Shown: positions 1 to 7,274, counted from the first letter of the stretch. The stretch is 24,614 nt of DNA from DASPOJ01 sp050014395 (GCA_050014395.1 JBEKDK010000044.1:1-24614), one strand, 5' to 3'. Translations and numbers: made by a program. The notes: generated by a model not told the origin, from the sequence alone.

Positions 1-63
1 CGTGAGAGAGGCGCGCTTTTGCGGATTCTCTGGAATCCATGTTTCGCTATAGTTACGCGCCAT
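1..63 (-). other. possible 5' end of a minus-strand ORF running off the window
   Basis: An ATG at 63-61 on the minus strand opens a frame of 21 codons that stays open to the window edge (begins MARNYSETWIPENP). It overlaps the end of another short minus-strand frame by 11 bases, as coupled genes often do. No family is recognisable from so few residues and no clear ribosome site precedes it. It may be a real gene start or chance. Confidence 0.2.
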
Positions 64-166
64 TTTCAGCCCGGGCCAATCGCGCGAGCCACTGTCCAAA
101 CGTCGAATCGTTGTACAGAAACGCACGCCTGCCCGTCACGTGCTCGATCTTGGACTTTGGGCTCAC
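53..166 (-). pseudogene. possible C-terminal remnant of a gene (37 codons)
   Basis: Reading the minus strand from a GTG at 166 to a TAA at 55-53 gives 37 residues of protein-like composition, including GRRAFLYNDSTFGQWLARLA. The frame is closed just upstream by a TAA, with no long frame continuing beyond it, so if it was coding it is now a fragment. I do not recognise the family. Its place beside a repeat-rich, gene-free stretch fits a decayed region. It could also be a chance frame. Confidence 0.2.
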
Positions 167-312
167 TTAGTTAAATTCATGTTCGCCGATTCTTCGGGTT
201 ATGGATCCGGCTCCCAGCTAACACGCATAATCTGGCGGATGGCCAGCGCCTACGCCAGTAGAGGGTGGGCCCGTCGACTCGCGCCGTTGCCTCACTTCTC
301 CCGTCATCCACT

Positions 313-349
313 ATTCGAATGAAGTTCCACAGCTTTCGTATTCGAATAC
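313..349. promoter_or_regulatory. two ATTCGAAT palindromes, operator-like
   Basis: The palindrome ATTCGAAT occurs at 313-320 and again at 340-347. The second copy extends to the perfect 12-base palindrome GTATTCGAATAC at 338-349. Their centres are 27 bases apart and both lie just upstream of the promoter-like sequence at 362-391. The arrangement suits a repressor or activator site, but no regulator or target gene is visible nearby. Confidence 0.25.
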
Positions 350-361
350 TCTATAGATATG

Positions 362-391
362 TTGACAGGTGAGTACCGTTCGTGCTACCAT
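362..391 (+). promoter_or_regulatory. orphan sigma-70-like promoter
   Basis: TTGACA at 362-367, a perfect -35 box, is followed after 18 bases by TACCAT at 386-391. No convincing coding region follows for about 670 bases. The promoter may be a remnant, may serve an unrecognised RNA, or may be chance. Confidence 0.3.
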
Positions 392-685
392 GTCATATGA
401 GTTGCAATTGCCAGCTCGTCGCATCCCGATGCCGATGGCCTGGACGCTCGTTCGCTCCTGTCGGCTCGGCGTGGCTTTCGGCATCCACGCATATCCGCCC
501 CACGCTCGGCGCTAAGCATTTTCGGTCTTCTATGTTTTCCTCCGCGAGCCTCCGCGAGTCTCGGCGCCTCTGCGTTGTCCTTTTTCTCGCAGCGCCTCCC
601 GTCGTCCACCACCGCCCGCCTGCCGTACCAGATCCACTCGCCGTGCCGGGCCCCACTGCGGAGTGCGCCCCTTCCCCAATTCCCA

Positions 686-707
686 GTTGCAACAGTCAGT
701 TGCAACT
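686..707. repeat. paired GTTGCAAC palindromes
   Basis: The self-complementary octamer GTTGCAAC occurs at 686-693 and 699-706. The second copy lies within a 10-base palindrome (698-707). Start-to-start spacing is 13 bases. It sits directly upstream of the 721-888 repeat cluster. Function unknown. Confidence 0.35.
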
Positions 708-720
708 AGCAACATTTCCC

Positions 721-888
721 AGAAGTGTTGATTATAGAGGACTTATCTGGCACTTAAGTCCCTGTAGAATCAACACTTCCAAAAATTTGTGCAGATTTTA
801 TATCTCGCTCATTAGCGGCCACTTGAAGTCTCCTATAATCAACACTTCCGTAAATTTCGACTTTAAGCCCTCCAGAATCAACACTTCC
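721..888. repeat. four-copy inverted/direct motif cluster, MITE-like or collapsed IS end
   Basis: A ~25-base motif with core GAAGTGTTGATT and tail GRGGACTTA occurs four times. One copy is on the plus strand (721-745) and three are on the minus strand (754-780, 825-849, 863-888, each ending AATCAACACTTCC on the plus strand). Copies 1 and 2 form an inverted repeat around about 8 bases. The outermost copies face each other, so the 168-bp block has terminal inverted repeats and no ORF, like a miniature element. The TGTTGATT...AATCAACA edges and repeated internal copies recall IS21-family ends, but this is inference. No target-site duplication is obvious. Confidence 0.5.
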
Positions 889-897
889 AAAAAACAT

Positions 898-907
898 GGG
901 GGGGGGG
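898..907. repeat. ten-G homopolymer
   Basis: A run of ten G residues follows the last copy of the repeat cluster. Such tracts are prone to slippage in the cell and to length errors in sequencing. No ORF of note crosses it. Confidence 0.6.
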
Positions 908-940
908 TGGCGGTCCAGTCGAGCATCCGGCCAAGGATGC

Positions 941-976
941 GAGTCCCGAGCGCAGCGAGGGATCTCTCTGTCTCGC
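941..976. repeat. dispersed-repeat-like segment
   Basis: The stretch contains CCGAGCGCAGCGAGGGATC. On the minus strand this reads GATCCCTCGCTGCGCTCGG, a wording I associate with short intergenic repeats scattered through many GC-rich genomes. Only one copy lies in this window, so repeat status rests on recollection of the pattern. Confidence 0.3.
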
Positions 977-1045
977 CACTTGTTCCATCTCCGTGGCTAT
1001 TTGGGCATCGCTCGCCAACGGCGGCGCAGCGCGCCGCGAGCGGCT

Positions 1046-1054
1046 TGGTAAAAT
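1046..1054 (+). promoter_or_regulatory. extended -10 promoter abutting the start codon
   Basis: TGGTAAAAT matches an extended -10 element (TGn followed by TAAAAT at 1049-1054). No -35 box is evident. A transcript would begin near 1061, immediately before the ATG at 1062. This predicts a leaderless mRNA and fits the absence of a Shine-Dalgarno sequence there. Confidence 0.35.
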
Positions 1055-1061
1055 TGCGATC

Positions 1062-2546
1062 ATGAAGTACTGGCCTCTTCGCGTGATGGCGGTGCTGACG
1101 GCGCTGGGTGTGGCCGCCGCGATGGTTCCGAATCTCGCGTGCGACATAATTGTGCTGAAGAATGGCCGGCAGATCGAAGCCGATCACGTGGAGGATCAGG
1201 ATGGCTGGGTGAGCTACGACACTCCGGCGGGGCGCATGAGCCTGCCGGACTCCATCGTGGCGCACGTGATACACGATCCGACGGGCCAGCGCGCGGGTGC
1301 GGGCGCGGCGCAGGGCGCGGTGAATGAGCGCGCGGCGAATCTGGCCATCGCTCCGCCGGACGCGTTGTCGCCGGCGTCGGCCGCGGAGACAGACGAGGCG
1401 GCGCGCGCGGTGCTGCATGACAACGCTGTCGATCGCGACGCGCTGGCGCGCATGGAATCCGATGCGCAAAGCGGCGACGCCGCGGCGATCGTGCGCGTCA
1501 CCGTGGGCCTCGCGGCCGCGGCGCAATTTGAAGTGAACCACGGCCAGCTCGAGCAGGCGCTGGACGATTACCACATCGCGCTGGGATACGCGCCGAACGA
1601 CCTCACGCTGCTGCTCAATTCCGGTTACGTGCACCTGAAGCGCAGCGAATATTCCGCCGCGCTCGACGATTTGGATCACGCCTTCAGCGTTTCGCCCACT
1701 TCAGCGGAAGTAGCCAAGCTGCGCGGCTGGGCTTATTACGGATTGAGCCGCATTGACACCGCCGTGGCCGAATGGAAACGCGCGCTGGATCTGAAACCCG
1801 ATCCCGAAGTGCAGAAGGCGCTCGATAAAGCCACCAAGGATATGCAGGAGGAAGCCAACTATCGCGAGAACGAAACCGCGCACTTCATCCTGCGCTACAA
1901 CGGCGACGCCACTCCGGAGCTGGCGCACGACATCCTGCGCGCGCTCGAAGACGACTTCAACGAAATCAGCATCGCGCTCAACTACACGCCGCCCGAGCCG
2001 ATCAGCGTAGTGCTCTACACCAATCAGGAATTCACGGACATCACCCAGGCGCCGAACTGGGTTGGCGCGCTGAACGATGGGCGCATCCGCATTCCGGTGG
2101 ATGGACTGGGCACGGTGACCGATCCGCTGGCGCACGTGTTGAAGCACGAATTGACGCACAGTTTCCTGGGACAAAAAACGAATGGACGCGCGCCGACGTG
2201 GCTGCAAGAAGGCGTCGCGCAATATATGGAAGGCAAGCGCAGCGATAAAGCCGCCGCGGCGCTAGTGGCCACATTCAATCAGCACATGGATGTTTCGCTG
2301 GCGTCGTACGAAGGCTCGTGGCTGAACTTGGAGCCGGATGCCGCGAAGGCGGCCTACGCGTGGTCGCTGGCGAATGTCGAAGCGATGATCGCGCTGTACG
2401 GCATGAATCAGTTGTCGGCTGTGCTCGATCGCATCGCCGCCGGAGACGCCACGGAAGACGCTCTGCGCACCGTCTTGCAGATGGATTACAACGATTTGGC
2501 CCTAGCGACGGCGGGCTACCTCCGCCGCACCTACATCGATAATTAG
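1062..2546 (+). CDS. secreted TPR protein with HEXXH metallopeptidase (peptidase MA-like) domain
   Basis: A 494-residue protein. The N-terminus (MKYWPLRVM, then a hydrophobic run ending near residue 26) is a probable signal peptide. The LAC that follows is a poor lipobox. Residues 27-68 form a small module of the 'LKNG...V.VP...I' kind seen in envelope proteins. TPR-like helices span about 154-257. A peptidase domain follows with HELTH at 362-366 and the downstream glutamate of WLQEGVAQY at 383, the expected zinc ligands and base of the gluzincin/peptidase MA type. The substrate is unknown; an envelope role is inferred from the signal peptide. An upstream in-frame ATG at 993 would add 23 non-signal residues, so I chose 1062. 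It converges with the M20 gene. Confidence 0.85.
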   Translation: MKYWPLRVMAVLTALGVAAAMVPNLACDIIVLKNGRQIEADHVEDQDGWVSYDTPAGRMSLPDSIVAHVIHDPTGQRAGAGAAQGAVNERAANLAIAPPDALSPASAAETDEAARAVLHDNAVDRDALARMESDAQSGDAAAIVRVTVGLAAAAQFEVNHGQLEQALDDYHIALGYAPNDLTLLLNSGYVHLKRSEYSAALDDLDHAFSVSPTSAEVAKLRGWAYYGLSRIDTAVAEWKRALDLKPDPEVQKALDKATKDMQEEANYRENETAHFILRYNGDATPELAHDILRALEDDFNEISIALNYTPPEPISVVLYTNQEFTDITQAPNWVGALNDGRIRIPVDGLGTVTDPLAHVLKHELTHSFLGQKTNGRAPTWLQEGVAQYMEGKRSDKAAAALVATFNQHMDVSLASYEGSWLNLEPDAAKAAYAWSLANVEAMIALYGMNQLSAVLDRIAAGDATEDALRTVLQMDYNDLALATAGYLRRTYIDN

Positions 2547-2570
2547 CGCGCAAAAAAAATCGCGCGGCAT

Positions 2571-2594
2571 CGCGAACGCGACCAAGCGTTCGCG
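2571..2594. terminator. hairpin between convergent genes
   Basis: CGCGAACGC (2571-2579) and GCGTTCGCG (2586-2594) form a perfect 9-bp stem with a 6-base loop. On the minus strand a run of eight T (2552-2559 read in reverse) follows after about 11 bases, so it may end the M20 transcript. On the plus strand no T run follows. Its position between two gene ends supports a bidirectional role. Confidence 0.45.
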
Positions 2595-2657
2595 CCGCGC
2601 CGAAGCTGGTGTTCAGCGAAGGCGGGCCGTTCGTTTCGCGTATCGCTGCAAATCTCG

Positions 2658-3851
2658 CTAAAGCTCCAGCAGCATCGCCGCAAGCAGCGCCGCGCGTTCC
2701 GGCAACGACCGCAGCAGTACGAATTCTTCGGGACTGTGCGCGCCGCCGCCAACTCCGCCCATTCCGTCGAGCGTCGGCACTCCGATCGCCGCCGCGAAAC
2801 TTCCGTCCGAGCCGCCGCCAACTGCGCGCGCACCAATGCTCAATCCCATTTGCCGCGCAAGCCGCGCCGCGCGCGCGTACAACGCTTTGCTCATGCGCGC
2901 TTCCAGCGGCGGACGATTGAATCCGCCGCGCACGGCGAGTTTCGCGCCGCGCAAGATCGGCCGCAACGCGCGCAGCTTGCGTTCGAGCGCGCGCATCTCA
3001 CGCACATTCGGCGCGCGCAAATCGACCTGCGCCGTCGCGCGATCGGGAATCACGTTCGCGCGCGTTCCGCCTGCGATCACGCCCGCGCTGACGCTGACGC
3101 CGCGCTTCGGACGATTGAAGCGCTGTAGTCGCGCAATCTGCAGCGCGAGTTCCAGCACAGCATTCACGCCGCGCTCCGGAGCCAAGCCCGCGTGCGACGA
3201 TCGGCCCGTGACTTCGAGCGTCACTTCGCCGACGCCTTTGCGCGCCGTCTTTAGATCGCCGCGCTCGCCAGCCGCAGGCTCGAGCACCAGCACGGCGCTA
3301 CTCGCGCGTGCTTCGCGTTCGACGGCTGCGCGCGAACTGCGGCTGCCGATCTCTTCGTCCGATGTCCACAGGAAAACGATCGGTCGCCGCGGCCGCAGCT
3401 TCAGCGCGCGCAACGCATCGACGGCGTGGAGTGCGATCGCGAGGCCGCTCTTCATGTCAAACGTGCCCGGCCCAATCGCGCGCCCGCCGCGCACGCGAAA
3501 CGGAGTCTTCGCGAGCGTGCCGATCGCGTAGACCGTGTCGAGATGCCCGAGCACCAGAATAGGTGCGGTGTTGTCAGCGCTGACGGCTTCGCGTGGACTC
3601 GCCGCGCGCCATTCGACGCGCACATGATCGCCCGCGGCGGATTGTCGCACGACGCGCACATTCGCGCCGCGGCGCTTCCATTCCGCTGCCACGATGCGCG
3701 CGAAGCTATCCAACGCGCGCTTATTCGTGCTGGGCGATTCGGCGCGCACGAAACGCGCGAGCGTGCGCGTCATCTGCGGTACGTGCTTGCGCAGTTCGCG
3801 CAGCAGCGCCCGCGCCGCGTCCGCAATGTCGTGTTGTTTCTTAGCCTTCAT
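2658..3851 (-). CDS. M20 family metallopeptidase (glutamate carboxypeptidase-like)
   Basis: A 397-residue enzyme of the M20/ArgE/CPG2 family, predicted to cleave C-terminal residues from small peptides or acylated amino acids using two metal ions. Family residues are visible: H103 in GHLDTVY, bridging D132 in GTFDMKSG, base and ligand E166/E167 in TSDEEIGS, E191 in VLEPA, and H372 in GGAHSPEEF. The dimerisation domain lies between about 205 and 310 (GRSSHAGLAPERGVNAV at its start). No signal peptide is seen, so a cytoplasmic location is likely. Closest in style to carboxypeptidase G2, but substrate cannot be read from sequence. It is transcribed away from the fabZ operon and the intergenic space carries promoter-like sequences for both directions. 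Confidence 0.88.
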   Translation of the reverse strand: MKAKKQHDIADAARALLRELRKHVPQMTRTLARFVRAESPSTNKRALDSFARIVAAEWKRRGANVRVVRQSAAGDHVRVEWRAASPREAVSADNTAPILVLGHLDTVYAIGTLAKTPFRVRGGRAIGPGTFDMKSGLAIALHAVDALRALKLRPRRPIVFLWTSDEEIGSRSSRAAVEREARASSAVLVLEPAAGERGDLKTARKGVGEVTLEVTGRSSHAGLAPERGVNAVLELALQIARLQRFNRPKRGVSVSAGVIAGGTRANVIPDRATAQVDLRAPNVREMRALERKLRALRPILRGAKLAVRGGFNRPPLEARMSKALYARAARLARQMGLSIGARAVGGGSDGSFAAAIGVPTLDGMGGVGGGAHSPEEFVLLRSLPERAALLAAMLLEL

Positions 3852-3889
3852 GTGCGATGCACTGCCAGTCTGGCCGCAACGGCGGAGCC

Positions 3890-3898
3890 ATTATGCCA
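3890..3898 (-). promoter_or_regulatory. candidate extended -10 for the M20 gene
   Basis: On the minus strand the sequence reads TGGCATAAT, an extended -10 (TGn plus CATAAT). Transcription would start about 32 bases before the ATG at 3851. No clear -35 box. Shares the divergent intergenic space with the fabZ promoter. Confidence 0.3.
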
Positions 3899-3968
3899 CC
3901 GCGACCGCGCGTTATCTCGCTCCGCGCTGAAATCCGTGCGCGGAGCGGCGAGCACGCGGCGTTTCGCA

Positions 3969-3974
3969 TATAAT
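3969..3974 (+). promoter_or_regulatory. candidate -10 box for the fabZ-hflX operon
   Basis: A perfect TATAAT at 3969-3974 lies 63 bases upstream of the fabZ ATG. The region at the expected -35 distance is GC-rich without a recognisable box. It is the best promoter candidate for the long operon that follows. Confidence 0.4.
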
Positions 3975-4037
3975 CGAAGTCTTGCGCGGAGCGTACGGAG
4001 CGAAGCGCGCGACCGCTCCTCAATCGAGGAAGAATCC

Positions 4038-4526
4038 ATGATTCTTGACGTCAACGAGATCCAGAAAATACTCCCGCACCGCTATCCGTTCTTGATGGTG
4101 GACGCGATTCTCGAAATGGAGCGCGTGAAGCGCATCGTGGGCATCAAGAACGTCAGCATCAACGAATATTATTTTCAGGGACATTTTCCCGGCAAACCGA
4201 TCATGCCCGCCGTGCTGATTATCGAAGGCATGGCGCAAACCGGCGGATTGTTGCTGCTGCTGGAAGTGCCGGACCGCGAGAATAAGTTGCTGTACTTTGT
4301 CGCCGTGGATGAAGCGCGATTTCGCCGGCCGGTTGTGCCCGGCGATCAACTGCGCATCGAAATGACGGTGCTTTCCTGGCGCTCGACGTTCTGCAAACTG
4401 AAGGGTCTCGCCACCGTGAATGGCGAACTCGCGGCGGAAGCGATCTTGATGTGCAAGATGGTGGATCGCGCGCAAGTCGCGGCGGCGGCGGCCGGAAGCA
4501 AGACTGAAGTGGATACCAAGAAATGA
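4038..4526 (+). CDS. fabZ: 3-hydroxyacyl-[acyl-carrier-protein] dehydratase FabZ
   Basis: A 162-residue hot-dog-fold dehydratase that removes water from 3-hydroxyacyl-ACP in cytoplasmic fatty acid elongation. HRYPFLMVD at 14-22 is the family signature. The catalytic histidine is H49 in GHFPGKPIMP and the acid is E63 in IIEGMAQ, the same numbers as in well-studied FabZ proteins. The tail after about 145 is Ala-rich and probably disordered. The open frame extends upstream to 3426, but GAGGA at 4026-4030, seven bases before the ATG at 4038, and the FabZ N-terminus fix the start. It is the first gene of the operon. It shares substrate (3-hydroxyacyl-ACP) with LpxA, whose start overlaps its stop as ATGA, a common pairing that links membrane and lipid A supply. 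Confidence 0.97.
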   Translation: MILDVNEIQKILPHRYPFLMVDAILEMERVKRIVGIKNVSINEYYFQGHFPGKPIMPAVLIIEGMAQTGGLLLLLEVPDRENKLLYFVAVDEARFRRPVVPGDQLRIEMTVLSWRSTFCKLKGLATVNGELAAEAILMCKMVDRAQVAAAAAGSKTEVDTKK

Positions 4527-5302
4527 GCGAGATCGATTCCCGGGCCGCGGTTTCGCCGCGAGCCCGCCTGGGCGCGGGCGTGCGCGCCGGTGCATTCGCC
4601 GTGATCGGCGACGACGTCGAGTTGGGCGATGAATGCGTGGTGATGCCGCACGCGGTGTTGCAAGGGCCCGCGCGATTCGGCAAGAAGAATATTTTCCATC
4701 CAAGCTGTTCGGTGGGCGGCGATCCGCAGGATTTGAAGTTCGCGGGCGAACGCACGGAATTGGTGGCCGGCGACGAAAACGTGTTTCGGGAATTCGTCAC
4801 CGTGAATCGCGGGACGGGCCACGGCGGTGGCGTGACGCGCATCGGCAGCAACAATCTTTTCATGGCGTATGCGCACGTGGCGCACGATTGCAACGTGGGC
4901 GATCGCACGATTTTCGCGAATGGCGCCACGCTGGCGGGCCACGTGGACGTGCACGATCACGCGACGGTAGGCGCGTACTGCACGATCCATCAATTCGTGC
5001 GTATCGGGCGTTACGCTTACATCGGCGCGCTGACGGCGCTGGTGAAAGATGCCGCGCCGTTTTCGTTGATTGTCGGCGAGCGCGAGGTGCGTTGCTACGG
5101 CCCGAACGCGGTGGGAATTGAGCGCGCGGGTTTCGGGCCGGAGCGCATACACGCGATCGAAAGTGCCTTCCGTTTGTTTTCCCGCGGCAAACTCAACACC
5201 ACGCAAGCCCTTGCCGAACTGCGCGCGCAAATGGGTGATTCCGCCGACGTGCGCGAATTGGTGGAGTTCATCGAATCGTCCAAGCGCGGCGTGATCAAAT
5301 AG
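4523..5302 (+). CDS. lpxA: acyl-ACP--UDP-N-acetylglucosamine O-acyltransferase LpxA
   Basis: A 259-residue protein for the first step of lipid A synthesis: transfer of a 3-hydroxyacyl chain from ACP to UDP-GlcNAc. The N-terminal two-thirds is a left-handed beta helix of hexapeptide repeats, and the C-terminal part is helical. The catalytic histidine is H121 in AHVAHDC (E. coli H125); HQF at 156-158 matches the conserved H160 region. The position equal to E. coli G173, part of the acyl-length ruler, is A169 here, which may shift the preferred chain length. The ATG overlaps the fabZ stop by four bases. An alternative substrate, UDP-GlcNAc3N, is possible given the oxidoreductase gene two places downstream. 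Confidence 0.96.
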   Translation: MSEIDSRAAVSPRARLGAGVRAGAFAVIGDDVELGDECVVMPHAVLQGPARFGKKNIFHPSCSVGGDPQDLKFAGERTELVAGDENVFREFVTVNRGTGHGGGVTRIGSNNLFMAYAHVAHDCNVGDRTIFANGATLAGHVDVHDHATVGAYCTIHQFVRIGRYAYIGALTALVKDAAPFSLIVGEREVRCYGPNAVGIERAGFGPERIHAIESAFRLFSRGKLNTTQALAELRAQMGDSADVRELVEFIESSKRGVIK

Positions 5303-5310
5303 TTTTGCCG

Positions 5311-6276
5311 ATGACGAATCCATCCGAGAGCGACGCTTCCGCAGCCCCAGCCGACACTACGGGATGGGGCCTGATCGCCGGCAACGGGCGATTTCCATTT
5401 CTGGTGTTGGAGGCGGCGCGCAGCCAGGGAATCGATATGGCGGTGCTGGCGCTGCGCGAGGAAGCTTCTCCGGAACTAGAACGCCTGGCCAAGCGAATAC
5501 ATTGGGTGAGCTTGGGGGAGCTGAGCCGGGCGATCGAACTGCTGCATAAAGAGGGTGTGAAGCGCGCGGTGATGGCCGGGCAAGTGAAGCACAAGCAGAT
5601 TTTCAGTTCGATACGGCCGGATTGGCGATTGGCGAAGCTGATTTTTTCACTGCCGTTTAAGAACACGGATTCGCTGATCGGCGCGGTGGCGGGAGTGCTG
5701 AAGAGCGAGGGGATTGAGCTGGTGGATTCCACGGCGTTTCTGAAACCGCTGGTGCCGGAGGCGGGCGTGTTGACGCGGCGCGCGCCGGACGCGCGCGAGG
5801 CCGCGGACATGGCGTACGGGCGCACGATCGCGAGGGCGATTGCCGCGCTCGATTTGGGGCAGACGGTGGTGGTGCGCGACGGCGCGTGCGTCGCGATCGA
5901 GGCCATGGAAGGAACCGACGAGACGATTCAACGCGCCGCGCGGATCGTTCTTGGCGCTGCGCCTGGCGGCGGGTCTAGCGCTGCGATTGACAGCGCGGTT
6001 GGAAACGCGCTTGTCGTGGTGAAAGTTAGCAAGCCGCGGCAGGATATGCGCTTCGATGTACCCGTGATCGGTCTTGAAACCGTCGAAGTGATGCGAGCAT
6101 TCGGCGTGACCGCGCTGGCGATCGATGCAGGCCGCACGCTGCTATTCGACCGCGCGCACTTGATTGCGGCAGCGGACGCCGCGGGAATCGCGATCGAGGC
6201 GTTCGCGACTGACGTTCCGGCAGAGAGTGCGGCGGACGGGCTCAGGGTTGCGCAGCCGCCGAGTGAGGCCAAGTGA
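5311..6276 (+). CDS. lpxI: UDP-2,3-diacylglucosamine pyrophosphatase LpxI
   Basis: A 321-residue protein of the LpxI family, which hydrolyses UDP-2,3-diacylglucosamine to lipid X and UMP in lipid A synthesis, replacing LpxH. Family features are the N-terminal GLIAGNGRFPFLVLEAA, the KRAVMAGQVKH segment, EAMEGTDETIQRA, and the C-terminal DMRFDVPVIG, whose D249 matches the essential aspartate of Caulobacter LpxI. The C-terminus (from about 305) is a low-complexity extension. A TTG at 5305 is an alternative start; I prefer the ATG at 5311. No strong ribosome site is visible, so coupling to lpxA, eight bases upstream, is likely. Its stop overlaps the next gene's GTG. Confidence 0.93.
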   Translation: MTNPSESDASAAPADTTGWGLIAGNGRFPFLVLEAARSQGIDMAVLALREEASPELERLAKRIHWVSLGELSRAIELLHKEGVKRAVMAGQVKHKQIFSSIRPDWRLAKLIFSLPFKNTDSLIGAVAGVLKSEGIELVDSTAFLKPLVPEAGVLTRRAPDAREAADMAYGRTIARAIAALDLGQTVVVRDGACVAIEAMEGTDETIQRAARIVLGAAPGGGSSAAIDSAVGNALVVVKVSKPRQDMRFDVPVIGLETVEVMRAFGVTALAIDAGRTLLFDRAHLIAAADAAGIAIEAFATDVPAESAADGLRVAQPPSEAK

Positions 6277-7274
6277 CGGACGCATCTTCCAACGCAAACA
6301 AGCGAGTACGCGTGGCTGTGGTGGGCGTCGGGGATTTCGGACGCAATCACGTACGCGTGTATCGGGAACTCGGCGAAGCCGAATTGGTAGGGGTGGTCGA
6401 TGCGGACGCGGCGCGCGCGCAAACGATCGCGCAAGAATTTTCGGTTACGGCTTTCAATAGCGTGGAAGAGCTGACAGGGAAAGCAGACGCGGTAAGTCTG
6501 GCAGTGCCGACAACGGAGCACGCGCGGCTGGGTTGCCGATTGCTGGAGATGGGTTTGGACGTGCTCGTCGAGAAACCGATCGCGGCGTCGCTGCGCGAAG
6601 CAGATGAGCTTGTGGCGACGGCGGCGCGTTGCGGAAGAATTCTGCAAGTGGGCCACCTGGAGCGATTCAATCCGGGATTGGTGGCTGTGCTGCCGCTAGT
6701 GAAGCGGCCGCTTTATTTCGAGGTGCATCGGCTGGGGATTTTCACGCCGCGCAGTTTGGATGTGGACGTGGTCTATGACGTGATGATTCACGATCTGGAT
6801 ATTTTGTTGGCGCTGACGGGCGAGCCGGTGACGGACATCGTGGCTGTCGGCGTTCCCGTGCTCACGGAGAAAGTGGACATTGCGCAGGCGCGGCTGGGAT
6901 TTCCGTCGGGTGCGGTGGCCAACGTCACTGCGAGCCGCGTTTCCACTGAGCGGGTGCGCAAGATGCGTTTTTTTCAACACCACGAATACATTTCGGTGGA
7001 CTTCACGCGGCAGGACGCTTTGCGCATCAGCGTGAAGGAAACTGGCCCGGAGCCGAAATTCGATTTTGAAAGGCCAGTAGCCGAGCGCGAAGAACCGCTG
7101 CGCGCCGAACTGCGAGCATTTCTGGATTCGGTGCGCATGCGCACCGCGCCGCGCGTGGATGGCGCGGCGGGGCGTCGCGCGCTGGAATTGGCGGACCGCG
7201 TGATGGCAGGCATCCGCGAGCACGCGCAGCGCGTCCAACTGGTTGGTTCCGCGTCCCCGCGGGAAAACCTATGA
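6273..7274 (+). CDS. Gfo/Idh/MocA family oxidoreductase, possibly a UDP-GlcNAc 3-dehydrogenase
   Basis: A 333-residue NAD(P)-dependent sugar oxidoreductase. The Rossmann dinucleotide motif is VAVVGVGDFGRNH near residues 13-25, the family EKP motif has K101, and a conserved D-x-x-x-H pair lies in VMIHDLDILLAL. The GTG start overlaps the lpxI stop as GTGA, with GAGTGAGG shortly upstream. Placement inside a lipid A operon suggests a role on a UDP-sugar. GnnA, which oxidises the 3-OH of UDP-GlcNAc for the diamino type of lipid A, belongs to this family. However, its partner aminotransferase GnnB is not in the window, so the specific role is a hypothesis. Other sugar nucleotide dehydrogenases cannot be excluded. 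Confidence 0.85.
   Translation: MTDASSNANKRVRVAVVGVGDFGRNHVRVYRELGEAELVGVVDADAARAQTIAQEFSVTAFNSVEELTGKADAVSLAVPTTEHARLGCRLLEMGLDVLVEKPIAASLREADELVATAARCGRILQVGHLERFNPGLVAVLPLVKRPLYFEVHRLGIFTPRSLDVDVVYDVMIHDLDILLALTGEPVTDIVAVGVPVLTEKVDIAQARLGFPSGAVANVTASRVSTERVRKMRFFQHHEYISVDFTRQDALRISVKETGPEPKFDFERPVAEREEPLRAELRAFLDSVRMRTAPRVDGAAGRRALELADRVMAGIREHAQRVQLVGSASPRENL

Larger units (their letters stand above)
167..1061. other. gene-free, repeat-bearing stretch
   Basis: About 900 bases with no convincing gene. Open frames here lack recognisable motifs, ribosome sites and the strong third-position GC of the neighbours. The stretch holds paired palindromes with a promoter-like sequence (313-391), paired GTTGCAAC palindromes (686-707), a four-copy motif cluster (721-888), a ten-G tract (898-907) and a dispersed-repeat-like segment (941-976). 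It reads as accessory or decayed DNA beside a conserved gene block. Confidence 0.5.

Noticed and set aside
382..1065. 227-codon plus-strand open frame
   Set aside because: It runs through the repeat cluster and G tract, has no recognisable domain, and its codon use does not match the neighbouring genes.
798..1679. 293-codon minus-strand open frame
   Set aside because: It is antisense to the metallopeptidase gene, Arg/His-rich as expected of a GC-rich shadow frame, and has no motif or ribosome site.
3426..4037. Upstream extension of FabZ
   Set aside because: It is antisense to the M20 gene and crosses the promoter region; the ATG at 4038 has a good ribosome site and the proper FabZ N-terminus.
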